The translations under genes and the position numbers were made by a program. Positions 18,780 to 26,588 of a stretch of DNA of 64,000 nt are shown here, piece by piece. This DNA is from Gammaproteobacteria bacterium (GTDB lineage Bacteria; Pseudomonadota; Gammaproteobacteria; PIVX01). Each line of letters opens with the position of its first letter. The stretch's first letter is position 1. Where the stretch lies: NCBI GenBank assembly GCA_003353785.1, contig PIVX01000008.1, forward strand, positions 1-64,000, written 5' to 3'. The notes below the pieces were generated by a model that was not told where the DNA came from, did not search any database, and saw nothing but the letters and a program-made list of their open reading frames with translations.

Positions 18780-19565
18780 ATGCCATTTAAGTTTAAAAAA
18801 CATTTAGGCCAGAATTTTCTCATAGATCACAATATAATTCAGAAAATATTATTAACTGTAGATCCATCTCAAGATGAACACTTCATTGAGATAGGTGCTG
18901 GGACTGGAGTTATCACAAAAGCACTCGAACCACTTTGTAGATCTATTAAAATAATTGAAATAGATAAAGAGTTAATCGCACAATTACAAAAATATTTTCT
19001 TAACAATCCTAAAATAGAAATTATCCACAAAAATATTTTGAAGGTTAAACTTGATGTTGTTGCCAACCAAGAAATTTGTAGATTTATAGGAAACCTCCCT
19101 TATAACATTTCAACACCAATACTATTTCACTGTGTCAAATACATTAACTATATTAAAGATTGTACTTTTATGCTCCAAAAAGAAGTAGCCGATCGGATCT
19201 GCGCAAACTGCAATAGTCCATCATATGGTAGACTTAGTATAATGTTACAATATTATTTTAAACCTGAAATTCTTTTTACTATTAGCGCTAACTGCTTTTT
19301 ACCTAAACCAAAAGTTCAATCAGCTATGATTAGACTTGTCCCCCATAAGAATAAATCACTGTTAATAAATAATGAAAATGATTTTTCAATGATAATAAGA
19401 ACTGCTTTTTCAGCTAGAAGAAAAACCATTGCTAATGCGTTAAAAAAGCATGTCCTCGAAAATGATTTGATTAATTGCGAAATTGACCCTAAACTACGCC
19501 CAGAAAATTTGAATTTAGAATCTTACATTAGAATTAGTAACTATTATACACACCATAAGAGTTAG
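18780..19565 (+). CDS. rsmA: 16S rRNA dimethyladenosine transferase RsmA (KsgA)
   Basis: Dimethylates the two adjacent adenosines in the 3' terminal hairpin of 16S rRNA. Seen: KKHLGQNFLIDHNIIQKIL at the N-terminus, SAM motif I FIEIGAGTGVITKAL, IIEIDKEL, and the catalytic NLPYNISTPILFH motif; the C-terminal helical domain contains FSARRKTIANAL. 261 residues, as usual. It is 23 bases after surA and 3 before apaH. Confidence 0.95.
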   Translation: MPFKFKKHLGQNFLIDHNIIQKILLTVDPSQDEHFIEIGAGTGVITKALEPLCRSIKIIEIDKELIAQLQKYFLNNPKIEIIHKNILKVKLDVVANQEICRFIGNLPYNISTPILFHCVKYINYIKDCTFMLQKEVADRICANCNSPSYGRLSIMLQYYFKPEILFTISANCFLPKPKVQSAMIRLVPHKNKSLLINNENDFSMIIRTAFSARRKTIANALKKHVLENDLINCEIDPKLRPENLNLESYIRISNYYTHHKS

Positions 19566-19568
19566 CAT

Positions 19569-20384
19569 ATGACAACATACGTAATAGGAGACATCCAGGG
19601 ATGCTTTGATCAGTTAATGAAACTGTTAGAGATTATTAATTTTAATGAGCAAACAGATCATTTAATTTGTGCGGGAGATATTATTAATCGTGGTCCAAAA
19701 TCCTTAGAGACAATTAAATTCTTAGCAAATTTACCAAAATGCACAGTAACTATTGGCAATCACGACTTACATCTGCTAAGAGAATACTATATAGGTAATT
19801 CTATTAATGAAAAAGATACTATCGATGAAATTATCCAGTCAAATTCCTCATCAACTTTATGTGAATGGCTTAGACATCAACCAGTTATGTATTATGACCA
19901 AAATAGTAAAGTTATAGTTTGTCATGCTGGAATATATCCATTTTGGAGTATAGAAAATGCTAAGATTTATGCTAGAGAATTTGAGGATGAATTGCAAAGT
20001 GATAATGTTAAAATTTTTTTAGCAAATATGTATCCAAATTCTTCAACAAGTTGGTCAGAAGAACTGGAAGGGATAGAACGATATAGCTTTTTTAAAAGTA
20101 GCTTTACCTTAATGCGCTATCTCACAAATAAAAATCAATTAGATTTTTCTATTAAATGTAATCCTAAAAATGCAGATCCTAAATATATTCCATGGTTTAA
20201 TATAGCTAATCCAGCTCTACAAGATCATAAAATTATTTTTGGACACTGGTCTTCTCTTAATGGTAACACAAATAATGAGCAATTCATCTGTCTTGATACT
20301 GGTTGTGTTTGGGGTAACTATCTTACTGCTATAAGATTGAGCGATTTAAAAAAATTTGCTGTTAAAAATAATAAGCTAGAATAA
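19569..20384 (+). CDS. apaH: Symmetrical bis(5'-nucleosyl)-tetraphosphatase ApaH
   Basis: Hydrolyses diadenosine tetraphosphate to two ADP. The metallophosphatase signature is complete: GDIQG at residues 7-11 (GDxxG; D-x-H is D-x-Q here as in ApaH), AGDIINRGP (GDxxxRG) and TIGNHDLHLL (GNHD), plus VCHAGIYP and IIFGHWSSLNG further on. 271 residues. apaG, which lies between rsmA and apaH in many relatives, is absent. It is convergent with folA with 5 bases between stops. Confidence 0.93.
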   Translation: MTTYVIGDIQGCFDQLMKLLEIINFNEQTDHLICAGDIINRGPKSLETIKFLANLPKCTVTIGNHDLHLLREYYIGNSINEKDTIDEIIQSNSSSTLCEWLRHQPVMYYDQNSKVIVCHAGIYPFWSIENAKIYAREFEDELQSDNVKIFLANMYPNSSTSWSEELEGIERYSFFKSSFTLMRYLTNKNQLDFSIKCNPKNADPKYIPWFNIANPALQDHKIIFGHWSSLNGNTNNEQFICLDTGCVWGNYLTAIRLSDLKKFAVKNNKLE

Positions 20385-20389
20385 TACTT

Positions 20390-20878
20390 TTATTTTCTAG
20401 AATAGATCATATGCTTACAAGTAAATTGATATTTTTCTATGCCGCTTAAGCACTTTTCTTCAATTAACTGCCAATCTGCTAAATCATAATCTGGAAAATA
20501 AGTATCTCCTGCAACGACTTGATCTATCAAAGTAAGATAGATTTTTTGTGTTAAAGGTAAAGCACACGCATATAGTTGTGCACCACCAATAACCATAACC
20601 TCGGATTCACTAGCTAATTGTTCTATAGCACTCTCTAATCCATTAAATACTAAACACCCATCAGCTAAAAAGTTTGGGTTTTTACTCAAGATAATGTTTT
20701 TCCTTCCCGGAAGAGGTTTGCCAATTGATAAAAAAGTTTTTCTACCCATAATAATTGGTTTACCCATAGTGACCTTTTTAAACCACTTAAGATCTTCTGG
20801 AATATGCCAGGGTAATTTACCTTTATTACCAATTACTTTATTTTTGGCCATAGCCACTATTATCGAAATATTTACCAT
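20390..20878 (-). CDS. folA: Dihydrofolate reductase FolA
   Basis: Reduces dihydrofolate to tetrahydrofolate with NADPH. Motifs: ISIIVAMAKNKVIGNKGKLP, WHIPEDLKWFKKVT with the catalytic acidic residue and substrate-pocket positions, GKPIIMGRKTFLSIGKPLPG and VIGGAQLYACALP. 162 residues, standard length. In many gammaproteobacteria folA is also next to apaH but with this convergent orientation, so context agrees. Confidence 0.94.
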   Translation of the reverse strand: MVNISIIVAMAKNKVIGNKGKLPWHIPEDLKWFKKVTMGKPIIMGRKTFLSIGKPLPGRKNIILSKNPNFLADGCLVFNGLESAIEQLASESEVMVIGGAQLYACALPLTQKIYLTLIDQVVAGDTYFPDYDLADWQLIEEKCLSGIEKYQFTCKHMIYSRK

Positions 20879-20975
20879 GAACTAATTATACGATAAATAA
20901 CTAGATTATTCTTATCTAGTTAGTATAAATAGTAAAATTGATTAAGACTAAAAGAGATATTAGTGAACGTGAGGG

Positions 20976-21006
20976 TTTAGGGAACTAATTAACTTAGTTC
21001 CCTAAA
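20976..21006. terminator. Hairpin after the secreted CaaX-like protein gene
   Basis: A perfect 13-bp inverted repeat (TTTAGGGAACTAA and its complement) with a 5-base loop lies between the ends of folA's upstream region and the gene at 21017. The T-run that follows is on the plus-strand side (AATTTTTTT), while the gene that ends here is on the minus strand, so it may act in either direction. Confidence 0.55.
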
Positions 21007-21016
21007 AGTAATTTTT

Positions 21017-21721
21017 TTACATAACTATGCATTCTTCTTTTTCTAATGCCTTTCCAAATTTCTTGGCATTTTTACTAATATTATGAGCTGCTTTTGAAGT
21101 TTCTGGATTTTGTTTCAAATGGTGAAAAACATTATCAACTAAATCTTTTCCAGTACTAGCAATTTCATCAATATTACCATTATTTATAGCAGTTCCAAAC
21201 TCTTTGCTTTTCTGGTTAATTTCTGGCAATGCTTCATGAAAATTATCATTAGCAAATTTTGCTGGCCATTCCATTTTATTTGCACCAGTAGCTTCACGCA
21301 TCGCAACAATAGCCTGCTCGCCAGCATCACGACAGTTCATCCCACCATCTCGGTTAAATCTATATTTACTCCCATCAAATTCCATATATTTAGAGGCGCC
21401 AATAGCACTTGCTAAATTATATAAGTCTTCATCATTAGTATCCATTAGGACTGCACTATCGATCACAGGGTTTAGTAGATCATGATACAATTTACCATCA
21501 ACTTGGCTGCTAAGAACAGTTAATATATCAATCCCACGGGTAGCTTCAAAACTATAAATGGTATTTTTTCCGTTAGAATCAGTGGTTTGAATAGCAAAAT
21601 GATATACTACTTTATTAAAACCATTAATTTTTGTTTTCAACAGGACGATTTGTCCACCAGTCGCGTATACCTGACTAAATATGCCAAGTCCTAATACCAT
21701 CAATACTAAAAATTTTTTCAT
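21017..21721 (-). CDS. Predicted secreted protein with C-terminal CIVM (CaaX-like) end
   Basis: No family recognised. The 234-residue protein starts with a clear signal peptide (MKKFLVLMVLGLGIFSQVYA, cleavage after residue 20) and continues as a soluble, mixed-charge domain with a single internal cysteine (NCRDAGEQAIVAMREATG) and a helical C-terminal third. The last four residues are CIVM, a textbook CaaX box (cysteine, two aliphatics, methionine) as used by eukaryotic farnesyltransferase. Some intracellular bacteria use such ends on effectors, but those usually lack a Sec signal. It stands alone between folA and wecA with its own leader. Function unknown; the prenylation idea is inference. 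Confidence 0.7.
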   Translation of the reverse strand: MKKFLVLMVLGLGIFSQVYATGGQIVLLKTKINGFNKVVYHFAIQTTDSNGKNTIYSFEATRGIDILTVLSSQVDGKLYHDLLNPVIDSAVLMDTNDEDLYNLASAIGASKYMEFDGSKYRFNRDGGMNCRDAGEQAIVAMREATGANKMEWPAKFANDNFHEALPEINQKSKEFGTAINNGNIDEIASTGKDLVDNVFHHLKQNPETSKAAHNISKNAKKFGKALEKEECIVM

Positions 21722-22175
21722 TTAAGCTCCTATTAAGTGTTTATTATATTTTTGCAGTTGATTATATAGTAAAAATATAAGTTTTTTCATACGTATTTTT
21801 TACTGGTTAACTGGGCACAGTAACATCCGATTATCTAATCATGCATCCTAAACTCATCAACAGCCTAAAAACTGGAATAATAGATTACTTAAAAAAACTC
21901 CCTGAACATATTAACAACTACTACTGGAAACATGTTTATGAACTAAAGCTATTGTCTAATTTCCACTGAAGGTATGCTATTACCCAGACTAAAGGAACAC
22001 ATACAGAATCAAACCAAGGAACTCCTATCGCTAGCACACTAATCACCACCTAAACTATTTTAGCAAACGGCAATAGGTGGAGAATCCTGCGTAGGGATGT
22101 TAAAATAAACTGAAGGTTGATATTTTTATACATAAATATGAATGATTTTTAATCTCTATAATTCCAGGATGAATA
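21722..22175. other. Intergenic region with a short unrecognised ORF
   Basis: 454 bases. A plus-strand reading from an ATG at 21841 runs 42 codons (MHPKLINSLKTGIIDYLKKL and on) to a TGA. Its composition is coding-like and the next bases continue with lysine- and threonine-rich sense after the stop, so it may be the start of a dead gene. I cannot identify it. Confidence 0.35.
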
Positions 22176-23216
22176 ATGGCGCTAATAAATAATTTTCACT
22201 TATCGACCCTCTTTATATTATCTTGCTTACTTACTATCTTCTTTATATATACACTAAGAAGCGTCGCAAGAAAAATTGGCCTTGTAGATCAAGCTAGCCA
22301 TCGAAAACTCCATAAAGGAGATGTTCCACTAATTGGCGGTATAGGCATCTTTTTAGGGTTTGTGTTTTCCCTATTACTCACGCCAATAAGCCTAGGAGAT
22401 CATCGAATATTATTTGCTGTTTGTATCTTAATGATAATAATTGGCTGTTTAGATGATCTACATGAATTATCTTCAAATACAAAATTTGTTTTAGAAATAT
22501 GTTTAGCATGTATATGTATATTCTGGGGTAAAATAGAGCTTCAGTCATTAGGAGATATATTTTTTATTGGTTCAATACAACTAGGAATGTTTTCTGCATT
22601 TTTTACCATTTTTTGTATGCTTGGAATAATTAATGCAATAAACATGTTAGATGGTAGTGATGGGATAGTTGGTTCATCAACATTAATTCAATTAACATTT
22701 TTAGCTTATATTGCTTTTGAGGCAAAGTTATGGTGTGATTATTATTTAATCGTTTTATTAATAGCCGCAATTGTTGGTTTTCTTTGTTTTAATTTACCCT
22801 TCAAATACATCAAAAAAAATAATTATCTAGTTTTTTTAGGAGACAGTGGCAGCTTATTTATCGGTTTTTTCTTAGTATGGTTCATAATAAAATTATCCCA
22901 AAACGAACTAACCTTTGTAAGTCCAATAGTTATGCTATGGATAATGGCTTTACCATTGTACGATACAATAGCAGTAATTATTCAACGAAAATTGAAAGGC
23001 TATTCAGCTTTTAAGCCTCAACGAGACCATTTTCACCATTCTTTTAATATAGATTACCCAGAAAAAATAGTTGGTTATGCAATAATTATCAATATCCTAT
23101 TTGGTGCTACCGGAATAATCTTAAAAAAATTAGCACTCCATGATGGCTATTCATTTCTATTATTCTGTTTCATCTCCTTACTATATCTGAAATGGAAGTT
23201 GCAAATGCATAAATAG
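22176..23216 (+). CDS. wecA: WecA-like undecaprenyl-phosphate N-acetylglucosamine-1-phosphate transferase
   Basis: A polytopic member of the MraY/WecA family (about ten membrane segments, 346 residues). It would transfer GlcNAc-1-phosphate from UDP-GlcNAc to undecaprenyl phosphate, starting O-antigen, capsule or ECA synthesis. Diagnostic cytoplasmic loops are present: HRKLHKGDVPLIGGIGIF, CLDDLHELSSNTK (the DD pair), NMLDGSDGIVGS, FLGDSGSLFIGF and RDHFHHSF (the H-x-H-H of the WecA branch). It is well separated from wecB and wecC. Other sugar-1-P transferases of this family, such as WbpL-type enzymes, remain possible. Confidence 0.85.
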   Translation: MALINNFHLSTLFILSCLLTIFFIYTLRSVARKIGLVDQASHRKLHKGDVPLIGGIGIFLGFVFSLLLTPISLGDHRILFAVCILMIIIGCLDDLHELSSNTKFVLEICLACICIFWGKIELQSLGDIFFIGSIQLGMFSAFFTIFCMLGIINAINMLDGSDGIVGSSTLIQLTFLAYIAFEAKLWCDYYLIVLLIAAIVGFLCFNLPFKYIKKNNYLVFLGDSGSLFIGFFLVWFIIKLSQNELTFVSPIVMLWIMALPLYDTIAVIIQRKLKGYSAFKPQRDHFHHSFNIDYPEKIVGYAIIINILFGATGIILKKLALHDGYSFLLFCFISLLYLKWKLQMHK

Positions 23217-23249
23217 CGTTTTTTTCATCAAAAATAATATCATCTTTTT

Positions 23250-23300
23250 AGCAATATGCCGTAAACCATCATTATTTATGACGGAAGCAGTAACCTATTT
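23250..23300 (+). repeat. Dispersed repeat, copy A
   Basis: Contains GCCGTAAACCATCATTAT and TATGACGGAAGCAGTAACC. The same sequence, with scattered changes, recurs at 56722-56775 and, inverted, at 49770-49815. In all three copies it lies outside genes. Confidence 0.6.
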
Positions 23301-23810
23301 CTTAACATAGGTTTGTTGGCTAATGTTGCTCACCTCTTTTTGGGTATGTATTAATTCAAAATCTTTATATGGTAAAACCAATTTAATTCCTTTGCCTAAA
23401 TTAATTGGAATAATTGTAATAATATATTCATCTATTAAGTTATCTGCTGAGAAAGATTTGACCATTTCAGCACCACCTAACAACCATATTGCCTGATTTG
23501 GATCTTGCTGTTGAAGTCTTGCTACTAATCCTATAGGTTTTTCTTGAATAATGTGAATATACGGTTGTTCTGCTGTTAACTGCTTAGAACTAAAAACATA
23601 AGTTTGTTTATCTTGCCAAGCCCAAGATCCAAAACTAAGAATTTGCTCATAACTATGCCGACCCATTATAATAGTGGAAACTCGTGACATTAGTTTCTCA
23701 TAACCAAAAATATCTTTTTCATCATCAGGATGAGGTAGCCAGTCTACCCCTCCTTGTTCATCAGCAATAAAACCATCTTTACTTGTTGCAATATAAAGGA
23801 TAATCTTCAT
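23295..23810 (-). CDS. Dihydrofolate reductase-like protein (RibD C-terminal domain family)
   Basis: A 171-residue member of the RibD_C/dihydrofolate reductase superfamily: IILYIATSKDGFIADEQGGVDWLP at the N-terminus, STIIMGRHSYEQILSFG, and IWLLGGAEMVKSFSADNLIDE, then IPINLGKGIKLV. These proteins are NADPH-dependent reductases of varied or unknown substrate; they are not the essential folate enzyme, which is folA at 20390. It stands alone. Confidence 0.82.
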   Translation of the reverse strand: MKIILYIATSKDGFIADEQGGVDWLPHPDDEKDIFGYEKLMSRVSTIIMGRHSYEQILSFGSWAWQDKQTYVFSSKQLTAEQPYIHIIQEKPIGLVARLQQQDPNQAIWLLGGAEMVKSFSADNLIDEYIITIIPINLGKGIKLVLPYKDFELIHTQKEVSNISQQTYVKK

Positions 23811-24196
23811 AATATATAATTTCTTATTTTTGTTCTATTTAAAAAGTTAAATACCTAGCTCATATCATCTATACAAAACTCAAATATATAATAAAAACAT
23901 TCCCCCTGAACTTGATTAATATATCTATTATCTAAATTAGGGTATCTTTCTTACAATTATTCTAACAGAAAACACTTCTTTAAGTAAAATTTGTAACTCT
24001 TTTTAGTATGATTTATTGCACTCTTAGTAGCAATAGGCCTCATCGACATAATAGCTAACCGTTTAAGTTTTTTAGTGTGAGTTAATTAGAATAATACTTG
24101 TAACTACATTTTTATGCTAGTATATTGTGAATATCTTGTGTTAATAATAAATTAATTAGACCAATTTACAATAAAGTTTAGTCACAACCTTTTATT
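23811..24196. other. Intergenic region upstream of the RelA/SpoT-like gene
   Basis: 386 AT-rich bases between two divergently read genes. I see no gene, tRNA or strong hairpin in it; it presumably holds the promoters of both. Confidence 0.4.
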
Positions 24197-25063
24197 ATGA
24201 AAACTAAAACATTTTATTCATTAGCTACAGTCATATTTGTAATTTCTGCATATTTTTCACATATGCATTTAGAGCAAAAGATAAATGTTTTAGATACTAA
24301 AATTTCTTCATTTGATAAAGAAAATAAGTTACTAATATCTTCTATTAACTATCTCTTGGACAATACAAAATTTTTATCTAGTATTCCAACTAGCACAATC
24401 CCAAAACCAAAACAGTATAGAGACTTAGAAAAATATCCTTTCCCAGCGATGTACCTACATTATCTAGAAAAAAATGGCAAAAAAATTAGGCAAGCTCTAA
24501 TAGAAGAATCTAAGAAAGTACAAAAAGAAATTATTAGCATGGATATTTTAGTTCCACCGTTAAAAAGTGAAAGTGATAAAGGTCTCAATAGAGTAAAAGA
24601 AAAAGCTATAAAAGATTATTCTGGTGATTTAAAAAAAATGAAAGACATTATTAGAGGTAGTCAAGTTTTTCAAAATCTAAGTGAATTAAAACAAGGGTTT
24701 GAATTGCTTAAAAAAAGTGACGTCTTTGAAATTGAATATATCAACAATAGATTTGATAATCCTGCAGAAGGTGGTTATAGAGATTTAGTATTATTTGTTA
24801 GACACAAAGAAAGTAAGATTTTAGCTGAGCTTCAATTACATTTGTGCTCAATTATAAATGCTAAAAAAGAAGCACATGGCCTATATGAAGAAATAAGAAG
24901 TATAAAAGGTACCGCTAAAATTCAACAGAGAAGCTTCACAAAAGAAGAACAAGCAACGGTTGCTATGCTTTTGAAGGAATCAAAAGATATCTATGGAGCT
25001 GCTTATCTTAAATCTATAGCAGGAGAAAAGTGCGTACCCAAATCAAAAAAATATTTGGTTTAA
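24197..25063 (+). CDS. Membrane-anchored or secreted protein with a RelA/SpoT-like domain
   Basis: 288 residues. The N-terminus has a hydrophobic segment (about residues 6-22, FYSLATVIFVISAYF) that could be a signal anchor, followed by a coiled stretch. From about 145 to 236 it matches the RelA/SpoT nucleotidyltransferase pattern: KDIIRGS at 149-155, NRFDNPAEGGYRDL at 184-197 (compare RxxDY...GYxSLH), ELQLHL at 211-216 (compare ExQIRT) and KKEAHGLYEEIR at 223-234 (compare the AExGHxxY helix). The alarmone family transfers pyrophosphate to GDP/GTP; whether this protein does is unknown. An exported location would be unusual. It lies alone among accessory genes. Confidence is moderate because the family match is by motif only. 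Confidence 0.55.
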   Translation: MKTKTFYSLATVIFVISAYFSHMHLEQKINVLDTKISSFDKENKLLISSINYLLDNTKFLSSIPTSTIPKPKQYRDLEKYPFPAMYLHYLEKNGKKIRQALIEESKKVQKEIISMDILVPPLKSESDKGLNRVKEKAIKDYSGDLKKMKDIIRGSQVFQNLSELKQGFELLKKSDVFEIEYINNRFDNPAEGGYRDLVLFVRHKESKILAELQLHLCSIINAKKEAHGLYEEIRSIKGTAKIQQRSFTKEEQATVAMLLKESKDIYGAAYLKSIAGEKCVPKSKKYLV

Positions 25064-25560
25064 AAACTTATCATTAAAAAAATTATACTTTGCCAATCCC
25101 ATTACTAAGTTTTGTTATGGTTGAAAATTTACCGTCAGATAATGTACCAGCTATAGATAAACTGTAAATCATTAGCAATTTGTTTATGCTTATTCAGCTA
25201 ACATATTTAGTTACATGGATATAATGATTTTATCATCTGTGCCGTAAAACTCCTTCCTTTAGATGGATAGAGGATCTCAAAGATGGAGTAAGTTATTGGC
25301 CCGCCTCTCTAAGGATCTACAAATTAATGATAATCTTTATAAAAATGAGTGGGAATCGTGTGAATGGATTTGTCACACTTCAGCCTTGACTATGCCACAT
25401 AGAACGCAGCATGACTCATAACTATACTTCCTGTTTTGATATTATTGAGGGAATATCATTGAGCTTGCACAGGCTTTGCATGTTTACTTTTTTTAGTTTA
25501 CTATTTTTTTCATATAAGATAGTTGAATTTAACTAACTAAAAACACAATAGGAGATTTGT
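25064..25560. other. Intergenic region with possible decayed element
   Basis: 497 bases without an open gene. Around 25243 there is a GCCGTAAAACTCCTTCC segment followed by GGATAGAGGAT, which could form an imperfect hairpin and resembles the start of the dispersed repeat, but the match is short. The ribosome-binding site for the next gene (TAGGAGATTTG) is at the right end. Confidence 0.35.
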
Positions 25561-26229
25561 ATGCAAAAAAAGGACTTTTATTTCTATTCACTGCTACTAA
25601 CGTACTTAGCTTTTTCCTGTACAAATTCTTATGCTGGCATATTAGCTAATGCTGTTACAAAATCAGATAGAATTTTTTATTCAGAGTTGAAACTGCAGAA
25701 GAGCTCTCCTGATGTAAATGAGTTAAACTTAGCTTTCATAAAATCTGGGAAAACTGGAAATTTTAAACGCCTAGTAGCAATTTATGAAGTGGGTATAAAT
25801 ATTTCTGGGTTTGATATTAATTCTACTAATTCAAATGGAGATAGTGCATTTTTGTTGGCAGTTTTTTTTGGGCATCTAGATACTGTTAGCTCCATGCTTA
25901 ATTATACACGTTTTGAAGTTTTATCTCTTAATATATTTGCAAGTGATGATGTTTCTATTAAAAAAACGAAAGTTTATATAACCGCTGCATCTGCTAGAAA
26001 TAATAAGAAAGAAATGACTAGTTTGATTGTCGGATATTTAGAAGAAAAAAGACAAAATAAAAATATTTTGACTGCTATGAGTAAAATTTCTGGCAAAACT
26101 TTGTTTACACCAACTCCTACGGTTCTAGTTTATCTATCTAAACGCAGTGGTTGTACATTAAGCAAAATGGTAGACACAATTGCTTTACGTAAAGAAAATA
26201 GCACAGCATCTATGATGCTAATGAAGTAA
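25561..26229 (+). CDS. Secreted ankyrin-repeat-like protein
   Basis: 222 residues with an N-terminal signal peptide (FYFYSLLLTYLAFSCTNSYAG). After it, LAFIKSGKTGNFKRLVAIYE and then NSNGDSAFLLAVFFGHLDTV are the loop-helix-helix pattern of ankyrin repeats (two recognisable units, about residues 55-120), with a third less clear unit at ITAASARNNKKEMTSLIV. Ankyrin proteins bind other proteins; in host-associated bacteria they are often effectors, but here a Sec signal means export to the periplasm or beyond. A good ribosome-binding site (AGGAGATTTGT) precedes the ATG. A 20-bp perfect hairpin follows the stop. Function unknown. Confidence 0.6.
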   Translation: MQKKDFYFYSLLLTYLAFSCTNSYAGILANAVTKSDRIFYSELKLQKSSPDVNELNLAFIKSGKTGNFKRLVAIYEVGINISGFDINSTNSNGDSAFLLAVFFGHLDTVSSMLNYTRFEVLSLNIFASDDVSIKKTKVYITAASARNNKKEMTSLIVGYLEEKRQNKNILTAMSKISGKTLFTPTPTVLVYLSKRSGCTLSKMVDTIALRKENSTASMMLMK

Positions 26230-26241
26230 AATGGCAACATG

Positions 26242-26289
26242 AATTTCTTGTGCTTGCAAACACATAATAGTTTGCAAGCACAAGAAATT
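26242..26289. terminator. Perfect 20-bp hairpin after the ankyrin-like gene
   Basis: Arms 26242-26261 and 26270-26289 (AATTTCTTGTGCTTGCAAAC and its exact complement) with an 8-base loop begin 13 bases after the stop codon. No T-run follows, so it could be an atypical terminator or an RNA-stabilising structure. Confidence 0.6.
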
Positions 26290-26349
26290 AGAAATATAGT
26301 TGGCAATAAAATCAAACATCCAAATAGTAAATATATATAGCAAGATCAT

Positions 26350-26584
26350 TGAGGTATTAAACATCGTTACAAAGTTATGAAAGAATTTAACAATATTTTC
26401 AGAGCTCTGGTTTTTTATACTGCCTTTGAAGCAATCAGACAATTTTTTAGGATAGCTCATCAGACATGTGCTGCAAAACATAGAAGTATTGCGTCTATAT
26501 TTCAACAATTTAATAATCTAGCAATAGCAAAAAACTATAAATTTCTTTATAAATACTATAGTTGAAGTCAGTTTTGACAGAACC
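26350..26584 (+). mobile_element. Remnant of an IS6-like insertion sequence (right end)
   Basis: A plus-strand reading from about 26353 (HRYKVMKEFNNIFRALVFY then FEAIRQFFR) resembles the end of IS6-family transposases, where the sequence HRxI..RxxPMxGFxxxxxA..T..GIE is usual. About 20 bases after its stop the DNA ends in GACAGAACC, so the opposite strand reads GGTTCTGTCAAAACTG from 26584, like an IS6-type terminal repeat (GGTTCTGT...). The left end and most of the transposase are missing. The identification rests on these two weak matches agreeing in place. Confidence 0.4.
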
Positions 26585-26588
26585 AAAT

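Noticed and set aside
26218..26508. A 96-codon minus-strand frame covering the 20-bp hairpin and the IS remnant
   Set aside because: It runs across the hairpin and opposite the better IS6-like reading, and has no recognisable domain.
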